64,000 bases of DNA from Pseudazoarcus pumilus (GTDB taxonomy: Bacteria; Pseudomonadota; Gammaproteobacteria; Burkholderiales; Rhodocyclaceae), in NCBI RefSeq assembly GCF_002872475.1, contig NZ_CP025682.1:1054001-1118000 (forward strand), in the 5' to 3' direction. Below the pieces are notes generated by a model that saw nothing but the letters and a program-made list of their open reading frames with translations, made no database searches and was not told the origin of the DNA. Below, in pieces: positions 36,555 through 45,473 of the stretch; within the stretch, counting starts at the first letter, position 1, and each line of letters begins with the position of its first letter. The position numbers were made by a program, and so were the translations under genes.

Positions 36555-36607
36555 TTTAAGATACGCATTCCCTGTCCCTTCCGGATCGACGCGCTCGAGG
36601 TACGCTG

Positions 36608-37468
36608 GTGCTGCTAATCGTCGGATACATAGTCGTCCTGCTCGCGTCGATCGGCACCTACGCGATGCACGGCAGCCTGCTGGCCCTGTGGGTGCCGCTG
36701 GAATACCTCGCGATCTTCGGCCTGATGGTCGGCTCCTTCGTCGGCGGCAACTCGCCGCGTGCGATGAAGGCGACCCTCGGCGCGCTGCCCAGCGTGCTCA
36801 AGGGCGAGCGCTACAACAAGGCGCTGTACATGAACCTGCTGGGGCTCATGTACGAAGTTCTCGCCAAGGTGCGCAAGGAAGGCCTGATGGCGATCGAGGC
36901 CGATGTCGAGAATCCCGAGTCGAGTGCGCTGTTCGGCAAGTATCCGGACGTCATGGCCGATCACCATGCGGTCGAGTTCCTCACCGACTACCTGCGCATG
37001 ATGGTGGGCGGCAACCTCAATGCCTTCGAGATCGAGGCGCTGATGGACGCCGAGATCGAGACCCATCACCACGAGGCCAAGGCGCCGGCCGACATCGTCG
37101 CCAAGATTGCCGACGGGCTGCCGGCCTTCGGCATCGTCGTGGCGGTCATGGGGGTGGTCAATGTCATGGGCTCGGTCGGCGAACCGCCGGCGGTGCTCGG
37201 CAAGATGCTCGCCGGCGCGCTGGTCGGCACTTTCCTCGGCATCCTGCTCTCCTACGGTTTCGTGCAGCCCATCGCGAGCCAGCTCGAGCAGCGTGCCGAA
37301 GCCGGCGCCAAGGTCTTTCAGTGCATCAAGGTCGTATTGCTGGCGAGCATGAACGGTTATGCGCCGCAGGTCGCCGTCGAGTTCGGTCGCAAGGTACTGC
37401 ATTCGGCCGACCGGCCCGGTTTCCTCGAGCTCGAGGAAGACATCAAGAACCGGAAGAAGTCGGGATGA
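36608..37468 (+). CDS. motA: Flagellar motor stator protein MotA
   Basis: Stator subunit of the proton-driven flagellar motor. The 286-aa protein has four membrane segments (about 1-20, 28-48, 170-190 and 202-222), with the conserved P-A-F-G-I-V-A/V-A-V-M-G-V-V segment and a cytoplasmic loop carrying charged residues that contact FliG. It starts at a GTG (36608) matching the family N-terminus M-L-L-I-V-G-Y-I-V-V. motB follows after 31 bp. Confidence 0.96.
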   Translation: MLLIVGYIVVLLASIGTYAMHGSLLALWVPLEYLAIFGLMVGSFVGGNSPRAMKATLGALPSVLKGERYNKALYMNLLGLMYEVLAKVRKEGLMAIEADVENPESSALFGKYPDVMADHHAVEFLTDYLRMMVGGNLNAFEIEALMDAEIETHHHEAKAPADIVAKIADGLPAFGIVVAVMGVVNVMGSVGEPPAVLGKMLAGALVGTFLGILLSYGFVQPIASQLEQRAEAGAKVFQCIKVVLLASMNGYAPQVAVEFGRKVLHSADRPGFLELEEDIKNRKKSG

Positions 37469-37499
37469 CGGGCCGTGCGCCCGTCGTCCCGCGTGAGTC

Positions 37500-38471
37500 A
37501 TGAGCGACGAGAACCAGCAGCCCATCGTCATCCGCCGCGTCAACAAGGGGCACGCGGCCCATCACGGTGGCGCGTGGAAGATCGCCTACGCGGACTTCGT
37601 CACCGCGATGATGGCCTTTTTCCTGATGATGTGGCTCCTCGGCTCGACCTCGGACGGTGACCTCAAGGGCATTGCCGATTTCTTCCAGAGCCCGCTGCGC
37701 GTGGCGCAACAGGGTGGCAGCGGTTCGGGGGACAGCTCCAGCATCATCCCCGGGGGCGGCGAAGACCTGTCGCGCGCGGTCGGTCAGGTCAAGCGTGGCG
37801 AGGTCGAGCCGCAGCGGCGCATGATCAACCTCGAGGCGGCGCGCGCGCGTCAGGCCGTGCCGGCCGAGGCCGATGGGCAGGAAACTCGCGAACGCGCGCG
37901 CCTGATCGACATGAAGGGGCGGCTCGAGGCGCTCATCGAGGCTACGCCCAACCTGCGCGCGTTCAAGAACCAGATCCTCATCGACATCACCTCCGAGGGC
38001 CTGCGCATCCAGCTCGTCGACGAGCAGAACCGGCCGATGTTCGACCTGTCGAGCGCCGAGCTGCGGCCACACACGCGCGAGTTGCTGCGCGCGATCGGGC
38101 GCGCGCTCAACGACCTGCCCAACCGGCTCAGCCTGTCGGGCCACACCGATGCCAAGCCCTTCCCGGACGGCGAGCGCGCCTTCTCGAACTGGGAGTTGTC
38201 GGCCAACCGCGCCAATGCCTCGCGCCGCGAACTGATCGCCGGTGGCCTGGATCCGTCCAAGATTGCGCGTGTGGTCGGGCATTCCGACACGATTCCGTTC
38301 AATCCGGAGGATGCTTTCGACCCGTCGAACCGCCGCATCAGTATCATCGTCATGAACAAGCGCACCGAAGAAGCGGTGCTCGGCGAGAACCCGACCTTCG
38401 ATGTCGAGGCCGACCCGGGGCCAGACGATCCGGAAACCCTGCTCGAGCAGATCGGAAACGAAATTGAATAA
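37500..38471 (+). CDS. motB: Flagellar motor stator protein MotB
   Basis: Partner of MotA anchoring the stator to peptidoglycan. The proton-binding Asp is D32 in Y-A-D-F-V-T-A-M-M-A-F-F, within the single membrane segment. A plug/linker region follows, then a C-terminal OmpA-like domain with L-S-G-H-T-D-A and R-A-N-A-S-R-R-E-L. The size of 323 aa is normal, and the Asp at this site fits a proton-type rather than unusual motor. Confidence 0.96.
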   Translation: MSDENQQPIVIRRVNKGHAAHHGGAWKIAYADFVTAMMAFFLMMWLLGSTSDGDLKGIADFFQSPLRVAQQGGSGSGDSSSIIPGGGEDLSRAVGQVKRGEVEPQRRMINLEAARARQAVPAEADGQETRERARLIDMKGRLEALIEATPNLRAFKNQILIDITSEGLRIQLVDEQNRPMFDLSSAELRPHTRELLRAIGRALNDLPNRLSLSGHTDAKPFPDGERAFSNWELSANRANASRRELIAGGLDPSKIARVVGHSDTIPFNPEDAFDPSNRRISIIVMNKRTEEAVLGENPTFDVEADPGPDDPETLLEQIGNEIE

Positions 38472-38522
38472 CACCGCCATGCTTCGCGGCATGGTCGCGG
38501 ATGCTTCCAGGAAGAGCCGGCA

Positions 38523-39410
38523 ATGAGCTTGCACGATCGTAATCCGGGGCCGCTGTCGGCCGTGCGTACTGCGCCGTCCGCGGTCCATGCCGCGCCACAG
38601 CCCGCGTCAGGGCGCGAGTTCGCGTTCTCGCTCGAGGACTTCGAGCGCATTCGCAAGCTCATTCATGATCATGTCGGCATCGCGCTCACGCCGGCCAAGC
38701 AGGACATGGTCTACAGCCGGCTCACGCGACGCCTGAGAATCTGCGGCGAGACCACCTTCGCCGGCTATCTGGCGCGGCTCGAGCGCGATCGGGTCGAGTG
38801 GGAGGCTTTCGTCAATTCGCTCACTACCAATCTGACCTCGTTCTTCCGCGAGTCGCACCACTTCGATCTGCTCACCGAGCAATTGCGCAAGATTGGCTCC
38901 GGGCGCCGCATCCAGATCTGGTGCTGTGCCGCTTCGACCGGCGAGGAGCCGTACTCGATCGCGATTGCCGCCTGCGAGGCCTTCCGATCGCTCGCCCCGC
39001 CGGTGTCCATCATCGCCAGCGACGTCAATACCGACGTGCTCGATGTGGCGCGGCGCGGCCATTACGAGCCGGATCGGGTAGCACGCATGTCGCCGACGCG
39101 CCTGCAGCAGTACTTCCAGCAGGAGGCCGGCGGCGCCTGGCGCATCCGGCCCGAACTGCAGCGGCTGGTGAGTTTTCGCACGATCAATCTGCTCGCTCCG
39201 CACTGGGGCCTGCGCGGTCCGCTCGACGCGATCTTCTGTCGCAACGTCATGATCTATTTCGACAAGCCCACGCAATACGCGATTCTCAAGCGCTTTGCGC
39301 CGCTGCTCGCACCCGACGGCGCCCTCTACGCCGGGCATTCGGAGAGCTTCCAGCACGCCTCGGACCTGTTCCGGCTGGTCGGGCGCACCGTGTATCGACC
39401 GGTGGGCTGA
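38523..39410 (+). CDS. cheR: Chemotaxis protein methyltransferase CheR
   Basis: Methylates glutamates on chemoreceptors using S-adenosylmethionine. The 295-aa protein has an N-terminal helical domain ([10 protein letters not shown]), N-L-T-S-F-F-R-E, the SAM-binding [11 protein letters not shown] and a late [10 protein letters not shown] segment. The first 35 residues are low-complexity and unconserved, so a later start is possible. It is followed 4 bp on by the methylesterase gene. Confidence 0.95.
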   Translation: MSLHDRNPGPLSAVRTAPSAVHAAPQPASGREFAFSLEDFERIRKLIHDHVGIALTPAKQDMVYSRLTRRLRICGETTFAGYLARLERDRVEWEAFVNSLTTNLTSFFRESHHFDLLTEQLRKIGSGRRIQIWCCAASTGEEPYSIAIAACEAFRSLAPPVSIIASDVNTDVLDVARRGHYEPDRVARMSPTRLQQYFQQEAGGAWRIRPELQRLVSFRTINLLAPHWGLRGPLDAIFCRNVMIYFDKPTQYAILKRFAPLLAPDGALYAGHSESFQHASDLFRLVGRTVYRPVG

Positions 39411-39414
39411 ACGC

Positions 39415-40065
39415 ATGCAGGAGGAAGCACCCGGCGCCAGGCGCGGCAATGTTCGCACCCATCTGTGCATCGGTGCGTCGACCGGTGGTACCGAGGCGGT
39501 CAAGGTCGTGCTGCAGGCTCTGCCGCCATCGGCCCCGCCGGTGCTCATCGTGCAGCACATGCCGGAGCTGTTTACGGTCACCTTCGCCCGGCGTCTGGAC
39601 AGCATCTGCGCGATTCGCGTCAAGGAGGCCGAGGACGGCGAACGCCTGTGCCGCGGCACGGCCTACATCGCGCCGGGGCATTCGCACCTGTCGCTGCGCG
39701 CCGCCGGCAAGGAGATGGTGTGTTCGCTGAGCCGCTCGGATCCGGTCAATCGGCACCGGCCTTCGGTCGACGTGCTGTTCCGTTCGGCGGCCGAACGCCT
39801 CGGGCCGGCGGCCGTGGGCGTGCTGCTCACCGGCATGGGCAAGGACGGTGCCGACGGCCTGCTGGCGATGCGCCGCGCCGGCGCGTGGACGATTGCCCAG
39901 GACGAGGGCTCCTGCGTGGTCTATGGCATGCCGCGCGAGGCGGTGATGATCGGCGCGGCAATCGAGGTGTTGCCGCTCGACGAGATCGCCGCGCATGCGC
40001 TGCGCCAGTTCGGTCTGCCCGGCGTGACACAATCGGCTAAAGAATTCGGTAACACCAACCGTTAG
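39415..40065 (+). CDS. CheB-type methylesterase domain protein lacking a receiver
   Basis: Only the catalytic CheB domain is present (216 aa). The Ser-His-Asp triad is visible: S22 in I-G-A-S-T-G-G-T, H48 in I-V-Q-H-M-P and D144 in M-G-K-D-G-A-D-G. Standard CheB has an N-terminal receiver of about 120 residues whose phosphorylation by CheA activates the enzyme. Here nothing like it exists between the cheR stop and the ATG at 39415. The protein should demethylate or deamidate receptors, but without phosphorylation feedback. It could act constitutively or be controlled by another partner. Confidence 0.88.
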   Translation: MQEEAPGARRGNVRTHLCIGASTGGTEAVKVVLQALPPSAPPVLIVQHMPELFTVTFARRLDSICAIRVKEAEDGERLCRGTAYIAPGHSHLSLRAAGKEMVCSLSRSDPVNRHRPSVDVLFRSAAERLGPAAVGVLLTGMGKDGADGLLAMRRAGAWTIAQDEGSCVVYGMPREAVMIGAAIEVLPLDEIAAHALRQFGLPGVTQSAKEFGNTNR

Positions 40066-40095
40066 AGGGACTGACACGGCGGTTCGATCCTCCGC

Positions 40096-40115
40096 CCGGG
40101 CCACCGCCGGCCCGG
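40096..40115 (+). other. GC-rich hairpin before the first cheV
   Basis: CCGGGCC and GGCCCGG form a perfect 7-bp stem with a 6-nt loop in the 92-bp gap between the CheB-type gene and cheV. No T-run follows, so it may be an mRNA processing or stability element rather than a terminator. Confidence 0.35.
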
Positions 40116-40157
40116 ATGTGGAGAGGACGGACCCGACCGCGCAGCGCGGAGAGAGCA

Positions 40158-41126
40158 ATGTCCAATCTGTTCAGCAACATCGAGGCGCGTACGCGCCTGG
40201 CCGGCACCAACAAGCTCGAGATCCTGCTCTTCACGCTGGGTCACGACGCGCATACCGGGCGCAAGGAGACCTTCGGCATCAATGTCTTCAAGGTGCGCGA
40301 GGTCATGCGCACGCCCGAGATCACGGCCGCGCCCGAGATGCCCGACTGCGTGGAGGGCATGGTCAGCCTGCGCGGCACGCTGGTGCCGGTGGTCGATCTG
40401 GCCAAGTACGTTGGCATCGATCCGACGACGCCGCGCGGCATCATGATCGTGACCGAATACAACGGGCACACGCAGGGCTTCCTGGTCGAGGCGGTCGATA
40501 CCATCCTGCGCCTGGACTGGGCGCAGATGCGCGTGCCACCGGAGATGCTCACCGCGAAGATGGGCGGGCTGGTCACGGCCATCACGGAGTTGCCCGATGG
40601 CCGTCTGGTGATGATGCTCGACGTCGAGAAGGTGCTCTCCGAAACCGCGCAATACGACGAATCGATGGCCTTCAGCAATATCGAGCCGGTCGAGGACGAG
40701 CGCATGGTGGTGTTTGCCGACGACTCGGCCGTCGCGCGAGGCCAGATCGAGCGCACCCTCAAGGCGCTCGACCTGCGCTACGTCGGCGCGATCAACGGCC
40801 GTCGCGCGCTCGACGAACTGCAGCGCATCGCCGCCCACGCGCAGGCCGCCGGCAAGAGCGTGCGCGAGATGGTCAGCGTGATCCTCACCGACGTCGAGAT
40901 GCCCGAGATGGACGGCTACATCCTGACCAAGACGATCAAGTCGGACAGCCGTTTCGCAGGCATTCCGATCGTGATGCATTCGTCGCTGTCGGGCATGTCC
41001 AACCAGACCCTGGGCAAGTCCGTCGGTGTCGACGAGTACGTGTCCAAGTTCGAGCCGCAGCGTCTGGCCTCGACGCTGCGCCGCATGATCGACGAGAGTC
41101 GCCCCGTGCGTCAGGAACACAAGTGA
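40158..41126 (+). CDS. cheV: Chemotaxis coupling protein CheV (copy 1)
   Basis: Hybrid coupling protein of 322 aa: an N-terminal CheW-like domain (about 18-170; E-T-F-G-I-N-V-F-K-V-R-E-V and G-M-V-S-L-R-G) and a C-terminal receiver (about 185-310) with phospho-acceptor Asp in L-T-D-V-E-M-P-E-M-D-G. It should link receptors to CheA and adjust gain through phosphorylation. GGAGAGAG precedes the ATG. The next gene is a related copy, and together they may replace the missing CheW. Confidence 0.93.
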   Translation: MSNLFSNIEARTRLAGTNKLEILLFTLGHDAHTGRKETFGINVFKVREVMRTPEITAAPEMPDCVEGMVSLRGTLVPVVDLAKYVGIDPTTPRGIMIVTEYNGHTQGFLVEAVDTILRLDWAQMRVPPEMLTAKMGGLVTAITELPDGRLVMMLDVEKVLSETAQYDESMAFSNIEPVEDERMVVFADDSAVARGQIERTLKALDLRYVGAINGRRALDELQRIAAHAQAAGKSVREMVSVILTDVEMPEMDGYILTKTIKSDSRFAGIPIVMHSSLSGMSNQTLGKSVGVDEYVSKFEPQRLASTLRRMIDESRPVRQEHK

Positions 41127-41135
41127 GGAAGCGTC

Positions 41136-42086
41136 ATGTCTGAAGTCAATTCCACGCACAGCGGACTGTTCGACAGCGTCGACGCGCGCACCAGCCTGGC
41201 CGGCTCCAACCGCATGGAGATCCTGCTGTTCTCGCTCGGTACCGGGGAGACCTTCGGCATCAACGTGTTCAAGGTGCGCGAAGTCTCGGCCACGCCGTTC
41301 ATCACGCCCTCGCCGAACATGCCGGCCGGCGTCGAGGGGCTGATCTCGCTGCGCGGCAACGTCATCCCGGTGCTCTCGCTGGCCAAGATCATGGGGCTGG
41401 CGCATGTCGACGCCGAGCTGGGGGGCTCGATGATGGTCACCGAATACAGCAAGCGCACGCTGGGCTTTCTGGTGCACGACGTCGATCGCATCGTGCGCGT
41501 CGAATGGGACCGCGTGCGCGCGCCCGACAACGTCTCCAGCCACGGCAACAACTACATCACCGCGATCACCGAACTCGAGGACGGCACGCTGGTATCCATC
41601 GTCGACGTCGAGACGGTGCTCGCGGCGACCTTCGGCGAGGCGGTGGTCGGCGCCATCCACCCGATCCACGGCGGACACAATCGTAACGTGTTCTTCGTCG
41701 ACGACTCGACGGTGGCGCGGCGCAAGATCAGCGAAGTGCTCGACAAGCTCGGGGTCAAGCACAAGCATGCGGTCAACGGCCTGGAGGCCTGGAACCGGCT
41801 CGACAACATGGCCACGCACGCCGAACAGACCGGCCGTCACGTCGGCGAGGAGGTCGACGTCATCCTGGTCGATGCCGAGATGCCCGAGATGGATGGTTAC
41901 GTACTGACGCGTCGCATCAAGACCGATGCGCGCTTCGAGGGCATTCCGGTGGTGATGCACTCGTCGCTGTCCTCGCAGGCCAACCGGGCGATGGGCAAAC
42001 AGGTCGGGGTGGATGTGTACGTGGCAAAATTCGACGCCGACGCCCTGGCCGAAACCCTGCGCCCCCTGCTGGCGCGCGGGCACTGA
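41136..42086 (+). CDS. cheV: Chemotaxis coupling protein CheV (copy 2)
   Basis: Second CheW-receiver fusion (316 aa), 9 bp after the first. The CheW-like part has E-T-F-G-I-N-V-F-K-V-R-E-V and G-L-I-S-L-R-G-N-V-I-P-V; the receiver carries Asp in L-V-D-A-E-M-P-E-M-D-G. The two copies share the N-terminal A-R-T-x-L-A-G-x-N-x-x-E-I-L-L-F pattern and the receiver core but differ widely elsewhere, so the duplication is not recent. Confidence 0.93.
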   Translation: MSEVNSTHSGLFDSVDARTSLAGSNRMEILLFSLGTGETFGINVFKVREVSATPFITPSPNMPAGVEGLISLRGNVIPVLSLAKIMGLAHVDAELGGSMMVTEYSKRTLGFLVHDVDRIVRVEWDRVRAPDNVSSHGNNYITAITELEDGTLVSIVDVETVLAATFGEAVVGAIHPIHGGHNRNVFFVDDSTVARRKISEVLDKLGVKHKHAVNGLEAWNRLDNMATHAEQTGRHVGEEVDVILVDAEMPEMDGYVLTRRIKTDARFEGIPVVMHSSLSSQANRAMGKQVGVDVYVAKFDADALAETLRPLLARGH

Positions 42087-42122
42087 CGGGCCGGGCCGGC
42101 TGCGGAAACTACGGAGAAGCGA

Positions 42123-42512
42123 ATGTCTGACCCCAAGATGAAATTCCTCGTCGTCGACGATTTTTCGACGATGCGGCGCATCGTGCGCAATCTGCTCAAG
42201 GAGCTGGGCTACACCAACGTCGACGAGGCCGAGGACGGCGTGGTGGCGCTGCAGAAGCTCGACGGCGGTGGTTTCGATTTCGTCGTCACCGACTGGAACA
42301 TGCCCAACATGGACGGCCTGACGCTGCTGCAGAGCATCCGCAAGGCGCCCGCGCTCAAGCACCTGCCGGTGCTGATGGTCACGGCCGAGGCCAAGAAGGA
42401 GAACATCATCGCTGCCGCCCAGGCCGGTGCCAGCGGTTACATCGTCAAGCCCTTCACGGCAGCGACGATGGCCGAGAAGCTGCAGAAGATCTTCGATCGC
42501 ATGGAACAGTGA
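42123..42512 (+). CDS. cheY: Chemotaxis response regulator CheY
   Basis: Single-domain response regulator of 129 aa that carries phosphoryl groups from CheA to the flagellar switch. All key residues are present: D12/D13 for Mg, phospho-acceptor D57 (V-V-T-D-W-N-M-P), T87 and K109. The M-D-G and [11 protein letters not shown] segments are typical of CheY rather than of DNA-binding regulators. Confidence 0.97.
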   Translation: MSDPKMKFLVVDDFSTMRRIVRNLLKELGYTNVDEAEDGVVALQKLDGGGFDFVVTDWNMPNMDGLTLLQSIRKAPALKHLPVLMVTAEAKKENIIAAAQAGASGYIVKPFTAATMAEKLQKIFDRMEQ

Positions 42513-42555
42513 TTCACCGCTCCGCATTGAGTGATCGAGCAAGGTAGGGGATGAG

Positions 42556-43413
42556 ATGACCAAGAAGCACAAAATCGACGAGGCCGGGGACAACGACGAA
42601 CTGCAGGAGCTGTTCGACAGCATCGCTGCGGACGCCGGGCGCGACCAGGCCGCCGCGTCCGCGCCGGCTGCAGCACCCGCAGCCGCGGCCAGTGGCGACG
42701 ATCCGGACCTGCAGGCGCTGTTCGACGAGGTCGCGTCGAGCTACGAGCCGCAGGCTGCGTCCCTGGACGAGGCCGCACCGCTGCGGGCTGGCGCGCGCGA
42801 GGCCGAGGGCGACGAGGTGTTCAGCAAGATCGGCCACATGACGCGCCAGGTGCATGACACGCTGCGCGCGCTCGGGCTCGACAGCGAGTCCCTGTCGGAT
42901 GCGGTGCAGGGCATTCCGGACGCGCGCCAGCGACTGACCTACATCGCCCACATGACCGAACAGGCAGCCTCGCGTGTGCTCAACGCCACCGACCAGGCCA
43001 AGCCGGTGCAGGACAAGCTGCAGAACGACGCCGAGATGCTGCAGGCGCGTTGGGACCGGCTCTTCGCCAACGACCTGTCGGTCGAGGAGTTCAAGCTGCT
43101 CGCGAGCGAGACGCGCGAGTTCATTGGCGACGTGCGCACCGGCAGCGAGGCGACCAACGCCCAGCTGATGGAAATCATGATGGCGCAGGACTTCCAGGAT
43201 CTGACCGGGCAGGTCATCAAGAAGGTCGTCGATCTGGCCCAGGCGCTGGAGGCCGAGCTGCTGCAACTGCTGCTCGAGACCATGCCCGAAGACCGGCGTC
43301 CGGCGGCCAAGGGCGACGGGCTGATGAACGGTCCGGTCATCGACAGCAAGCGCAGCGACGTGGTCAATACCCAGGAGCAGGTCGACGACCTGCTTGACAG
43401 CCTCGGCTTCTGA
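42556..43413 (+). CDS. cheZ: Protein phosphatase CheZ
   Basis: Dephosphorylates CheY-P. The 285-aa protein has a long helical-hairpin core with the catalytic Gln in A-Q-D-F-Q-D-L-T-G-Q and the C-terminal CheY-binding helix Q-V-D-D-L-L-D-S-L-G-F. The N-terminal 80 residues are an Ala/Asp-rich extension holding two similar motifs, E-L-Q-E-L-F-D-S-I-A (about 14-23) and D-L-Q-A-L-F-D-E-V-A (about 50-59). These resemble the C-terminal acidic-amphipathic peptide. Confidence 0.93.
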   Translation: MTKKHKIDEAGDNDELQELFDSIAADAGRDQAAASAPAAAPAAAASGDDPDLQALFDEVASSYEPQAASLDEAAPLRAGAREAEGDEVFSKIGHMTRQVHDTLRALGLDSESLSDAVQGIPDARQRLTYIAHMTEQAASRVLNATDQAKPVQDKLQNDAEMLQARWDRLFANDLSVEEFKLLASETREFIGDVRTGSEATNAQLMEIMMAQDFQDLTGQVIKKVVDLAQALEAELLQLLLETMPEDRRPAAKGDGLMNGPVIDSKRSDVVNTQEQVDDLLDSLGF

Positions 43414-43475
43414 GCAAGCGGGGTCGTGTGGTCCGGGGCGAGTGCATCGGGCGCAAACATTGAAGCGAGACGATC

Positions 43476-45401
43476 ATGAGTGATTTCGCGGGAATGGAAG
43501 ATCTGCTGCAGGACTTCCTGGTCGAGGCCGGGGATTTGCTGTCGGGCGTCGACAACAAGCTCGTCGATCTCGAACGCGCGCCCGACGACAAGGGCCTGCT
43601 CAACGACATCTTCCGGGGCTTTCACACCATCAAGGGCGGCGCGGGCTTTCTCAACGCCACCGAGCTGGTGGCCCTGTGCCATCTGACCGAGAACCTGTTC
43701 GACAAGCTGCGCAACGGCGAGCTGGCGCTGACCTCGGAGATCATGGACGCGATCCTCGACGCAACCGCGACCATCCGCCAGATGTTCAGCCAGCTCGAAC
43801 AAGGCGTGCAGCCTTCGGCGGCCGACCCGACCTTGATGGAGCGCCTGTCACTGGCGATCGAAGGCAAGGTCGAGGCGGTCGCGGCGGTGGCCCAGGCTGC
43901 CGATCCCGCAGCAGGCAAGGGCGATGCCGCCGCCGCGGGCGACAAAAGCGCCGATTCAGGCGCCGGCCCCGACTGGGAACTGCTGCATGCCGCCGCGACG
44001 GGCGGGGATGTGGCCGCAACGCTGCCGGCGAGGCCGGATGAGGTCAAGTCCGAGGAGGAAGTCATCAAGCAGGCGCTGGGCCGGCGCGCGACCGACCGCC
44101 CGGGCGGAGCGGGCCCCAGTGGCCGTCGCGAGACCGAGCGCCAGCGGGATACCTCGATCCGCGTCGACACCGCACGGCTCGACCAGGTGCTCAACCTGTC
44201 CGGCGAGATCGGTCTGACCAAGAACCGTCTGAACGCCCTGCGCAGCGACATCCTGTCGGGGCGCACCGACAACGAGACGCTGCATGCGCTCGACCTGGCG
44301 GTGAGCCAGCTCGATCTGCTCGTGTCCGACCTGCAGAACGCGGTCATGAAGACGCGCATGCAGCCCATCGGTCGCCTGTTCCAGAAGTATCCGCGCATCG
44401 CACGCGATCTGGCACGCAACCTCGGCAAGGACGTCGAGCTCGAACTGGTCGGCGAGGAAACCGAGATCGACAAGACCATGATCGAGGATCTGGGCGACCC
44501 CATCATCCACCTGATCCGCAACGCCGTGGACCATGGCGTCGAGGATCCGGCCGAGCGGCGCGCCAACGGCAAGCCGGCCAAGTCGGTGGTGCGCCTGGAG
44601 GCGCGTCAGGAAGGCGATCACATCGTCATCATCGTCGCCGACGACGGGCGCGGCATGAGCGCCGAGCGCCTGCGCGCCAAGGCGCTGGAGAAGGGCCTGA
44701 TCACCGACGAGGAGGCCAGCTCGCTCGACGAGCGCCAGAGCTACAATCTGATCTTCCTGCCCGGCTTCTCGACCATGACGGAAATCTCCGACGTATCGGG
44801 TCGTGGGGTCGGCATGGACGTGGTGCGCACCAACATCCAGAAGCTCAACGGCAGCATCGAGATCACCTCGCAGGCGGCCAAGGGCACGAGCTTCGTGATC
44901 AGCCTGCCGCTTACGCTGGCGATCCTGCCGGTGCTGCTGGTGCGCCTGGGCGATCAGCCCTTCGCGGTGCCGCTGTCGATGGTGCGCGAGATCCTGCCGA
45001 TTGCCGAGGACGACATCCGCGAGGTCGGCGGACGCGCTACCATGGTCATCCGCGGCGAAGTCCTGCCGGTGCTGCCGCTGGTCGGGCTGCTCGGCTGGCC
45101 GCTGAAGAATCGCCCGCAGTACGGCGTGTTGATGCAGACGGCGGAGCTGTCCTTCATCCTGGCGGTGGATACCTTCGCCGGCCGCGAGGATGCGGTGATC
45201 AAGTCGCTCGACGACTTCCGCCCCAAGGGCGTGGCCGGTGTCACGACGCTGGCCAACGGCCAGATCGTGCTGATTCTCGACATGAAGGAACTGCTCAGCA
45301 GCGCGGGCGACCAGCGTGGCATCTCGCGCAAGTTGTTGATCGCGGCCAAGGCCGACAAGAACGCGCCCAAGCTCACCGCGCTGGCCGCGAACGCGAGCTG
45401 A
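43476..45401 (+). CDS. cheA: Chemotaxis histidine kinase CheA
   Basis: Receptor-coupled kinase of 641 aa. The P1 domain has phospho-accepting H50 in F-H-T-I-K-G-G-A. A long Ala/Asp-rich linker replaces a recognisable P2 domain. P3 dimerisation (about 225-290) is followed by P4 ATPase boxes H-L-I-R-N-A-V-D-H-G (N), D-D-G-R-G-M (G1) and G-R-G-V-G-M-D-V-V (G2), and P5 is the CheW-like coupling domain. Absence of P2 means CheY probably docks elsewhere. The gene ends the cluster, followed by a strong bidirectional hairpin. Confidence 0.95.
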   Translation: MSDFAGMEDLLQDFLVEAGDLLSGVDNKLVDLERAPDDKGLLNDIFRGFHTIKGGAGFLNATELVALCHLTENLFDKLRNGELALTSEIMDAILDATATIRQMFSQLEQGVQPSAADPTLMERLSLAIEGKVEAVAAVAQAADPAAGKGDAAAAGDKSADSGAGPDWELLHAAATGGDVAATLPARPDEVKSEEEVIKQALGRRATDRPGGAGPSGRRETERQRDTSIRVDTARLDQVLNLSGEIGLTKNRLNALRSDILSGRTDNETLHALDLAVSQLDLLVSDLQNAVMKTRMQPIGRLFQKYPRIARDLARNLGKDVELELVGEETEIDKTMIEDLGDPIIHLIRNAVDHGVEDPAERRANGKPAKSVVRLEARQEGDHIVIIVADDGRGMSAERLRAKALEKGLITDEEASSLDERQSYNLIFLPGFSTMTEISDVSGRGVGMDVVRTNIQKLNGSIEITSQAAKGTSFVISLPLTLAILPVLLVRLGDQPFAVPLSMVREILPIAEDDIREVGGRATMVIRGEVLPVLPLVGLLGWPLKNRPQYGVLMQTAELSFILAVDTFAGREDAVIKSLDDFRPKGVAGVTTLANGQIVLILDMKELLSSAGDQRGISRKLLIAAKADKNAPKLTALAANAS

Positions 45402-45430
45402 CCGGCTCGCCTGCCCGACGCCGCAAAATG

Positions 45431-45452
45431 AAAGGGCCCCGCGGGGCCCTTT
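45431..45452. terminator. Bidirectional terminator between cheA and tal
   Basis: Perfect 10-bp palindromic stem AAAGGGCCCC-GC-GGGGCCCTTT between two convergent genes. T-runs beyond the stem are short on both sides. Confidence 0.7.
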
Positions 45453-45473
45453 CGCATTTGTGTTTGCGTGGCT

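Noticed and set aside
40076-40107. A sequence resembling a tRNA 3' end (GGTTCGATCC then CCGGGCCACC) before the first cheV.
   Set aside because: The T-stem GGCGG/CCGCC would enclose a 9-nt loop, not 7, and no acceptor, D or anticodon arm can be drawn upstream. Probably chance.
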